20,510 nucleotides of DNA. Source: RGIG250 sp045616885. GTDB lineage: Bacteria; Bacillota; Negativicutes; Selenomonadales; Selenomonadaceae. The position numbers and the translations under genes are program-made. The number at the start of each line of letters is the position of its first letter. Within the stretch, counting starts at the first letter, position 1. Below, piece after piece: positions 15,077-20,510 of this stretch. The notes beneath the pieces were generated by a model, which was given only the letters and a program-made list of their open reading frames with translations, had not been told where the DNA came from and made no database searches. The stretch is taken from positions 1-20,510 of the forward strand of contig JAZLHS010000040.1 of assembly GCA_045616885.1 (NCBI GenBank), read 5' to 3'.

Positions 15077-15454
15077 ATGATAAGACGGGAAAGAGAGAGG
15101 GGCTATCTCCTGACGGAGACGCTGGTGCTGGCAATATTGGTGCTGGCAGCGGCAGCCGCTTATGGAGTCTTTTACATTGCCTATAGGAATGTGGCGGCCA
15201 GCCGGGAAATGATATGTGCGGACTATCTGGCTCGCGAGCAGCTGGCCTATCTTGAGGCGGCGGCAGCTCCGGTCAGCTGCGGCTGGCTGGGACCGACAGG
15301 AGCGAACAGTCAGAATGGTATAGATTATACCGTGACAGCAGAAGTCTCGCCGGGAGATTTTGGCACGAAGCGGGCCGAGGTAACGGTGACATGGCGGCGA
15401 CATGATGGCCGGAGTGGAGAGCGGCGAATCGTCCGCCTGCTTGAGGTGCCGTGA
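15077..15454 (+). CDS. GspI/PilV-like minor pseudopilin
   Basis: This 125-aa small pseudopilin has leader MIRRERERG cut before Tyr10, then YLLTETLVLAILVLAAAAAY with glutamate at mature position 5. Tyrosine at mature position 1 replaces the usual phenylalanine. The soluble part contains one cysteine pair candidate (MICADY and PVSCGW) and ends in beta-strand-like sequence VTVTWRRHDG. The length and place in the series fit GspI or PilV. ATG 15077 follows AGGGG about nine bases upstream; the stop shares TGATG with the next start, implying coupled translation. Confidence 0.78.
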   Translation: MIRRERERGYLLTETLVLAILVLAAAAAYGVFYIAYRNVAASREMICADYLAREQLAYLEAAAAPVSCGWLGPTGANSQNGIDYTVTAEVSPGDFGTKRAEVTVTWRRHDGRSGERRIVRLLEVP

Positions 15455-15957
15455 TGAAGCATTCTGTAAAAGTTCGTCGGTCTGAGAGCGGCTTTTCTAT
15501 GCTGGCGCTCATCATCGCAGTGCCGCTGCTGGCTATGATGCTGTGGACGATGGGTACCTTCGCGCTGTCTTCTCTGAGGAACTACAACCGGCTCCGGGCG
15601 GAGACGGAGCTGACCTCGGAACTGACCTTTGCCATGGAGCGGATATGTCGTGACCTCTCTTATGCGGAGAGTGCAGAGATGACTGCCTATGGACTGAAGG
15701 TGGCCACGAAGCAGAACAATTACGATACGGTACAGACGGTCACCTACACTCAGGACACGGCGGCGGACTGCAAGCCGATTCGCCGAAACAGTCAGCCAAT
15801 TACGGGAGACAGTGATATCGGCCGCGTGGTGATAAAGGAGTTCGCCTGCCGGAAGGTTGGGCCGAAGACAATAGAGGTGGCCATTACCGGAGAGATAGGA
15901 GAATATGGTCTTTCCTATCGACTGCACACGGCGGTGACTTGTCTGAATGTGCATTGA
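15454..15957 (+). CDS. GspJ/PilW-like minor pseudopilin without Glu5
   Basis: The 167-aa protein has leader MKHSVKVRRSESG, then FSMLALIIAVPLLAMMLWTM. Mature position 5 is alanine (FSMLA), whereas GspJ and PilW proteins normally have glutamate. The rest is a soluble domain with RICRDLSYAESAEM, a pattern seen after the helix in PilW-type proteins, and later beta strands ending LHTAVTCLNVH. The start is ATG 15454, seven bases after GAGG; a GTG at 15451 would add one residue. It overlaps the previous stop by one base. Function by analogy: part of the initiating tip complex. The family call is moderate because sequence conservation is low. Confidence 0.72.
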   Translation: MKHSVKVRRSESGFSMLALIIAVPLLAMMLWTMGTFALSSLRNYNRLRAETELTSELTFAMERICRDLSYAESAEMTAYGLKVATKQNNYDTVQTVTYTQDTAADCKPIRRNSQPITGDSDIGRVVIKEFACRKVGPKTIEVAITGEIGEYGLSYRLHTAVTCLNVH

Positions 15958-15975
15958 CCGGCGGAGAGGATGCAG

Positions 15976-16422
15976 ATGATGAGAGAACGTGAGAAAGGCT
16001 TTGCGGTTGCCTGGGGAGTGCTGCTGCTATCAATGGTACTTTTCTTCATGGCGGGAGTGTATGCGCTGGGGGACAGGAAAGCGAAGGGCGCGGCCAGAGA
16101 ACTGCTGGCTGCTGACTTGAGACTGGCAGCGGAAAGCGGTCTGGTGGTGGCCGCGGCTGAGCTGACTGAGAATGAAGCCCGAAGAAATATGGTGAACAGC
16201 AGAAGTGATGCGGTACTGTTTTCCACCATCACGGAGGGAGACGTCACCACTTATGTGTATCTGAAGAAAGACGGTGCCGGCGGCTTTCACGGACAGGCCA
16301 CGGCCAGCACGAAGCGTTTGCTTGACTGGGATAAAAACAGCAAGGGAACCATCGGGACAAGAGCCGTGGGGCGAATAACTCAGCAGAGCGGAAAATATAT
16401 TGTGACTTATTGGGAACATTGA
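15976..16422 (+). CDS. PilX/GspK-like minor pseudopilin
   Basis: The 148-aa protein has a short leader MMREREKG, then FAVAWGVLLLSMVLFFMAGVY. Mature position 5 is tryptophan; loss of Glu5 is normal for GspK-type tip pseudopilins. The segment AARELLAADLRLAAESGLVVAAAEL matches the helix continuation with AESG seen in PilX/GspK proteins. At 148 aa it is much shorter than classical GspK and closer to PilX. ATG 15976 is six bases after GGAGAGG; ATGs at 15970 and 15979 are alternatives. The stop lies one base before the next start. Confidence 0.75.
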   Translation: MMREREKGFAVAWGVLLLSMVLFFMAGVYALGDRKAKGAARELLAADLRLAAESGLVVAAAELTENEARRNMVNSRSDAVLFSTITEGDVTTYVYLKKDGAGGFHGQATASTKRLLDWDKNSKGTIGTRAVGRITQQSGKYIVTYWEH

Positions 16423-16423
16423 G

Positions 16424-17659
16424 ATGACAGCGTTAAAAGATTGGCTGATGACCCTGCGGGGAAAAATATCGGCGGGACTGGGACAGGAGTATTCTGCAGC
16501 CTGCGGTCTCTATGAGGACGAGGATGAGTATGCGGTTGCACTCGTCAGAGGAGACGGAAAGCCGACAGTCTGCCGACGCTTTAAGAAGGAGAATATAGCG
16601 GAAGATTTTGCCCGCTTTCTGGAGAGTCAGAGGGTAAAGCCGGAAGCGACGGCTGGAGCAATATTGCTGCCGGGAGTGACACTCCTTGACTGCTATGAGG
16701 AGGAGCTGGGAACTCTTCGCGAGGAAGAATTGAAGGAGGCTGCCGGCTGGAGCCTCATGACCAGAGAGACGGTCATGGAACGACAGATTTGGTGGGCGGC
16801 GGCGCCGGTAAAAAGGGACGAGGTGCCGACAGGCATCTTTCGCTTGGCCGCGATTTCACGGGAGGATGGCGAAGGCGCAGCGGCACTCTGCAAAGAACTG
16901 AAGATTGAGCCGCTGGCGGTCTTTGTTATTGGAACGGCAGATTGCTTTGGGGAAGCGGAGACTGGCTATCGTATCGGTGTGCCGGAGCTGCAGGGCGAGT
17001 CGGCAGGAGAAACGATAGATTCATCAGAGATGGCAGCGATGGCTCTTTGGGCAGATATAGGCGGAAAGCTGCCAGAAAAATACGAAGGGCGCCATCGTGA
17101 CCTGACCGCAGGAGCGGCAATGAATTTCCTGCCGGAAGAGGAGCGACCGGAGAGGTATCGCTGGAAGGAGATAACAGCCGCGTTGCTGTCAATCCTGTTC
17201 CTGCTGCTGGGTGGATTTTTCCTGCGCAGCCAGCAGGAGCTGAAGACGGCAACCGATGCTTTCAGAAGTGAAGAAGCGCAGCTGAATCAGATGGACACGC
17301 AGAAAGATGAGAGGAAGCAGATGATAGCGCTGGAGAAGCAGGTACGGGAGCTGGAGGCGGACGCGGCAAGGCTGACCGCATATCGTCGGCCGGTAGCTCC
17401 TACGCTGGAGGCGCTTGGTGTGCATACGCCGGCGGGAGTAGTTCTTACGGAAATTTCCGGCGGATCGGATGGACTGGTGACGGTGAAGGGCGAAGCCCGA
17501 AGCCGGGAGCTGGCAGAAAAATTCATGGAAACCTACCGGCAAAGGATGAACCCGGGGACGATGAGGCTGAAAAGTATCTCTGAGGCCGGAGCCCAAAAGG
17601 ACAGAGGAAGCTTCGCCCGGGAATTTGTAATCATCATCGGAGAGGAGAAACAGCAATGA
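16424..17659 (+). CDS. PilM-PilN fusion / GspL-like assembly platform protein
   Basis: This 411-aa bitopic inner-membrane protein joins two roles usually split in type IV pili. Residues 1-230 form a cytoplasmic PilM/GspL-like domain, weakly conserved, with LLPGVTLLDCYEEELGTL and EELKEAAGWSL resembling the actin-like fold of PilM. NFLPEEERPERYRW at 234-247 matches the INLLP segment that opens PilN. One membrane helix follows at about 250-267, then a charged coiled coil (270-318) and a periplasmic ferredoxin-like domain (GVVLTEISGGSDGLVTVKGEAR). This is the GspL arrangement of type II secretion. It should connect an ATPase inside to PilO/GspM outside. It begins one base after the previous stop and overlaps the next gene by four bases. 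Confidence 0.8.
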   Translation: MTALKDWLMTLRGKISAGLGQEYSAACGLYEDEDEYAVALVRGDGKPTVCRRFKKENIAEDFARFLESQRVKPEATAGAILLPGVTLLDCYEEELGTLREEELKEAAGWSLMTRETVMERQIWWAAAPVKRDEVPTGIFRLAAISREDGEGAAALCKELKIEPLAVFVIGTADCFGEAETGYRIGVPELQGESAGETIDSSEMAAMALWADIGGKLPEKYEGRHRDLTAGAAMNFLPEEERPERYRWKEITAALLSILFLLLGGFFLRSQQELKTATDAFRSEEAQLNQMDTQKDERKQMIALEKQVRELEADAARLTAYRRPVAPTLEALGVHTPAGVVLTEISGGSDGLVTVKGEARSRELAEKFMETYRQRMNPGTMRLKSISEAGAQKDRGSFAREFVIIIGEEKQQ

Positions 17660-18252
17660 AGCGGCCGCTGATGAAAAAAGAAAGCCGGCAGCTGTTGCTG
17701 TCGACTGTGGTGCTCGCTGTCCTGAGCATTTGTGCGTACCTCCTCCTGATTTGGGAGCCGCAGCAGGCAGAGCTGGCGAGCGTGTCCCTGAAACGCGCAG
17801 AGATAAAGACCGCTCGTCTGGAAATGGACAGCTTTAGCCGGCTGCATCCGGATTTGTCCGGCTATGGCCGGGAACTGAGGCGAAGATTTCAAAGAGCCAG
17901 CGGGATGTTTTTGCTGAGCGAGGGAGAGCATGAGGAGTTCTTTCACAGCACACTGCCGGGACTGGCGGAGCAGAGGGGGCTTACCGTCGAGGCGCTGGGA
18001 GCGGTGAGCCCGGCAGAAGGCAAGCAGTATGAACGACAGCCCGGAGAACTGCCGGAGAAGGTACAGCTGGGGCTTTGCCGCCTGACCGTCCGGGGAGACT
18101 ATCGAGCGGTGACGGACTTCGTGGAGCGGCTGGAGCAGGGAGAGAAGTTTGCGGCGATAAAAAGCTGGCAGCTGAAGCCTGCCGGGAATAAGGACAGACA
18201 GGGAGAACTGCGGCTTGAAATGCTGGTAGAGGCATATGAGAGAAAGAAGTAA
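17656..18252 (+). CDS. PilO/GspM-like inner-membrane platform protein
   Basis: The 198-aa protein has a short cytoplasmic N-terminus, one membrane helix at about 12-33 (LLLSTVVLAVLSICAYLLL), a charged coiled-coil region (about 36-80) and a periplasmic domain with LCRLTVRGDYRAVTDFVERL, the ferredoxin-like pattern typical of PilO. It would pair with the PilN half of the preceding protein. ATG 17656 overlaps that gene's stop (ATGA), and GAGGAG lies about nine bases upstream. It closes the pilus operon: no PilP or secretin follows, and the next gene has its own promoter. Confidence 0.82.
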   Translation: MKRPLMKKESRQLLLSTVVLAVLSICAYLLLIWEPQQAELASVSLKRAEIKTARLEMDSFSRLHPDLSGYGRELRRRFQRASGMFLLSEGEHEEFFHSTLPGLAEQRGLTVEALGAVSPAEGKQYERQPGELPEKVQLGLCRLTVRGDYRAVTDFVERLEQGEKFAAIKSWQLKPAGNKDRQGELRLEMLVEAYERKK

Positions 18253-18269
18253 ATAAAACCTGATTATAC

Positions 18270-18298
18270 TTGTATTTGCCTGCTTTGTGGGCTATAAT
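18270..18298 (+). promoter_or_regulatory. aroC promoter
   Basis: TTGTAT (18270-18275), a 17-base spacer and a perfect TATAAT (18293-18298) lie about 50 bases before the aroC start, in the 95-bp gap after the pilus operon. Confidence 0.7.
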
Positions 18299-18347
18299 GC
18301 ACAGTAGGCTATTGGGCTTATTTTACATTAATAAAGAGGTGCTGGAT

Positions 18348-19505
18348 TTGGGAAAGCTGCGTTTTATGACAGCCGGAGAATCTCACGGTCCCTGCCTTAC
18401 GGCAATAGTTGAAGGCTTGCCGGCAGGCTTCAGACCGGACATTGACAGGATAAATAAAGATATGGCACGACGCCAGCAGGGCTATGGCCGCGGCGGACGA
18501 ATGAAGATAGAGACGGACAAGGCTGAGGTTCAGTCGGGTGTTCGCTTTGGTGAGACGCTTGGCTCGCCGATTACTCTGCGGGTGAATAACCGTGACTGGC
18601 AGAACTGGACCGGTCGGATGTCTCAGTTTGGCGAGCCGGAAGGGCCGGCAGTCACCGAGGCTCGTCCCGGACATGCTGACTTGGTGGGCGTGCTGAAGTA
18701 CGACCGCAAGGATGCCCGCGACATACTGGAGAGAGCCAGCGCCAGAGAGACCGCTGCCCGGGTTGCGGTGGGCGGACTCTGCAAGGAGTTCCTGCGGGCG
18801 CTGGATGTCAGCGTTGCTTCCCATGTGGTGAATATTGGCGGTGTCACCGTCGACCGCAGCAAGATTGCGTCAGAAGCTATCGGCAATACCGACAGCGAGT
18901 TGAACTGCTGTGACCCCGCTGCCGAGGAAGCGATGAAGGCGAAGATAAGAGAGGCTATGGAGGCCGGCAACACTCTCGGCGGTGTATTTGAAGTCATCGT
19001 GCGAAATCTGCCGGTTGGTCTCGGCAGTCACATTCAGTGGGATCGTCGCCTCGACGGCAAGCTGGCTCAGGCACTCATGTCCATTCAGGCCATAAAGGGC
19101 GTTGAGATCGGCGAGGGCTTCGAATATGCGAATCTGCCGGGCAGCGAAGCTCACGACGAGATGTTTCTGGATGAAGCCGGGCACGTCTATCGCAAGACGA
19201 ACCATGCCGGCGGTCTGGAAGGCGGCATGACAAACGGCGAGGAGCTGGTAGTCAGAGCCTGCATGAAGCCTATCCCCACGCTCATGACCCCGCTGAACTC
19301 CGTGGATATCCGCTCAAAGCAGCCGGTACTGGCATCAAAGGAGCGCAGTGACTGCTGTGCTGTGTCTGCGGCTTCAGTCGTAGGTGAGGCGATGGTGGCC
19401 ATCACTTTGGCTACAGAAATACTGGAGACCTTTGGCGGTGACAATATCACCGATATTAAGAAAAATATTGCCGAATATAACGCACGCCTGATGGCAGCAA
19501 TGTGA
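18348..19505 (+). CDS. aroC: Chorismate synthase (AroC)
   Basis: AroC converts 5-enolpyruvylshikimate 3-phosphate to chorismate, using reduced FMN, at the end of the shikimate pathway. The 385-aa protein contains GESHGPCL near the N-terminus, RRQQGYGRGGRMKIE, EARPGHADL, ERASARETAARVAVG, and the C-terminal signature KTNHAGGLEGGMTNGEELVV followed by RSDCCAV. The start is TTG 18348 (MGKLRFMTAGESHG), with AGAGGTG at 18334-18340. The open frame extends to 18270, but that covers the promoter. An ATG at 18366 would remove conserved residues. aroK follows after 16 bases. Confidence 0.97.
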   Translation: MGKLRFMTAGESHGPCLTAIVEGLPAGFRPDIDRINKDMARRQQGYGRGGRMKIETDKAEVQSGVRFGETLGSPITLRVNNRDWQNWTGRMSQFGEPEGPAVTEARPGHADLVGVLKYDRKDARDILERASARETAARVAVGGLCKEFLRALDVSVASHVVNIGGVTVDRSKIASEAIGNTDSELNCCDPAAEEAMKAKIREAMEAGNTLGGVFEVIVRNLPVGLGSHIQWDRRLDGKLAQALMSIQAIKGVEIGEGFEYANLPGSEAHDEMFLDEAGHVYRKTNHAGGLEGGMTNGEELVVRACMKPIPTLMTPLNSVDIRSKQPVLASKERSDCCAVSAASVVGEAMVAITLATEILETFGGDNITDIKKNIAEYNARLMAAM

Positions 19506-19521
19506 TTTGGAGGTATTACTA

Positions 19522-20064
19522 ATGAAGGAAGCAAGAAATATTGTTCTCACCGGTTTTATGGGTACCGGCAAGACCAGCGTAGGAAAGACTCTCGCCGAGT
19601 GGGTCACCTTTGACTTTGCCGACATGGATGCCGTCATCGAGAAGGAAGAGGGCAAGACCGTGCCGGAGATTTTTGCCGGCAAGGGCGAGGATTATTTCCG
19701 CAAGGTCGAGAGCGAAGTGGCTCAGCGTCTGGCCAAGGGCAATAAGCAGGTCATCGCTACCGGCGGCGGCACTGTAAAGAACCCGAAGAATATGGAGGCG
19801 CTGAGAGAAGCCGGAATTATCGTCTGCCTCACTGCTTCTGTTGATACCATTCTCCAGCGTACCGCTGCCGAGGGTGAGCGCCCGCTGCTGGATGCAGCCG
19901 GTGATGACCGCAGAGCCGCCGTTGAAAAGCTGCTGGCCGAGCGTGAAGCTCTCTACAAGGATGCCGACTATGTTATCGATACCGACGGCAAGACTCCCGA
20001 CGATGTAGCCGGTGAGATATTCAGCCGCTTCGAGATGGACTCCGTAATGCTCCCCTCTTTCTAA
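19522..20064 (+). CDS. aroK: Shikimate kinase (AroK)
   Basis: AroK phosphorylates shikimate at the 3-hydroxyl with ATP. The 180-aa size is normal. It has the Walker A loop GFMGTGKTSVGK near residues 11-22, the shikimate-binding DMDAVIE, FRKVESEV, ATGGGTV, and the lid arginine in ERPLL. ATG 19522 follows TGGAGG (19508-19513) with an eight-base spacer; the frame extends to a TTG at 19507, but that overlaps the ribosome binding site. It is 16 bases after aroC and 61 before aroB, so the three genes are probably cotranscribed. Confidence 0.96.
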   Translation: MKEARNIVLTGFMGTGKTSVGKTLAEWVTFDFADMDAVIEKEEGKTVPEIFAGKGEDYFRKVESEVAQRLAKGNKQVIATGGGTVKNPKNMEALREAGIIVCLTASVDTILQRTAAEGERPLLDAAGDDRRAAVEKLLAEREALYKDADYVIDTDGKTPDDVAGEIFSRFEMDSVMLPSF

Positions 20065-20125
20065 TGAAGTAAAGCAATCAGAATAAGGCATCATGCGATT
20101 GAATATGAAATTGTGATGAGATAAT

Positions 20126-20510
20126 ATGGAAAAAGATTTTGACATCGTTCGGGTGGAGCTTGGCCCGGACAGCTATGATATAGTCATCGGCAGCGGGGCA
20201 TTGAACTGCCTCACGGACTTCATGGGAACGAAGAAGTACTCCCGCACGGCACTCCTCATCACCGATACGAATGTGGGCCCGCTCTACGCTGACCGGGTGA
20301 AGGCTCTGCTGGCAGCAGCAGGCATCACAGCAGCGGTGGCCACTATTCCGGCCGGAGAAGCCTCCAAGTCTCTTACGGTGGCTGAGGGCGTATTCACTAC
20401 GGCCATAGAGGCCGGACTTGACCGACACTCTCCGGTGATTGCACTTGGCGGCGGTGTCGTCGGGGACCTCAGCGGCTTCATTGCAGCGACCTACATGCGA
20501 GGGGTTCCCT
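20126..20510 (+). CDS. aroB: 3-dehydroquinate synthase (AroB), 5' part only
   Basis: AroB is the NAD-dependent enzyme that cyclises DAHP to 3-dehydroquinate, the second step of the shikimate pathway. Only the first 128 codons are in the window and the frame is open to the end. The visible part begins MEKDFDIVRVELGPDSYDIV and contains LLITDTNVGPLY, the PAGEASKSL loop and the nucleotide-binding GGGVVGDLSGFIAATYMRG, all diagnostic of AroB. ATG 20126 has only a weak purine-rich site upstream (GATGAG). The 61 bases between aroK and aroB show no promoter or terminator. Confidence 0.95.
   Translation, partial: MEKDFDIVRVELGPDSYDIVIGSGALNCLTDFMGTKKYSRTALLITDTNVGPLYADRVKALLAAAGITAAVATIPAGEASKSLTVAEGVFTTAIEAGLDRHSPVIALGGGVVGDLSGFIAATYMRGVP

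Overview
The window is bacterial, and most of its genes read on the + strand. I infer a diderm Firmicute of the Negativicutes type (Selenomonas/Acidaminococcus-like). The translation signals are Firmicute-like: strong AGGAG-type ribosome binding sites and several TTG starts. Yet the window also encodes an autotransporter with an outer-membrane beta-barrel ending in phenylalanine, and an operon of pseudopilin and inner-membrane platform genes. The species cannot be fixed from the sequence alone.

Region 1 (1-6555) is an arginine biosynthesis cluster, argB-argD-argF-argG-argH. It covers N-acetylglutamate phosphorylation, the acetylornithine transamination, and the three steps from ornithine to arginine. 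argC and argJ are not in the window. The gaps between argB, argD, argF and argG carry GC-rich double-hairpin repeats, and argB-argD also holds a 142-bp imperfect inverted repeat. argG and argH overlap. argF has its own recognisable promoter overlapping a perfect palindrome. A terminator closes the cluster after argH.

Region 2 (6556-9445) is a repeat-dense spacer followed by an autotransporter gene. The signal-peptide start (7076) and the passenger/barrel frame are separated by a run of eight G. One extra G would fuse them into a 772-aa protein, so this looks like a phase-variable surface protein caught in the OFF state, although an assembly error would look the same.

Region 3 (9446-13201) holds single genes: a methyl-accepting chemotaxis protein with its own promoter and terminator, a divergent pair made of a NimA-like flavin-binding protein (- strand) and an EamA-family exporter, and their promoters.

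Region 4 (13202-18252) is a type IV pilus / type II secretion-like operon: pilin, prepilin peptidase, four minor pseudopilins, a PilM-PilN (GspL-like) fusion, and a PilO/GspM-like protein. Leaving out the peptidase, the order matches gspG-H-I-J-K-L-M. No ATPase, platform protein or secretin is present here. Three tandem hairpin repeats separate the pilin from the rest.

Region 5 (18253-20510) is a shikimate block with its own promoter: aroC, aroK and the start of aroB, which runs off the window end.

The most notable signals are the poly-G frameshift in the autotransporter, the dispersed double-hairpin repeat family whose stems vary while staying paired, and the T2SS-ordered pilus operon.
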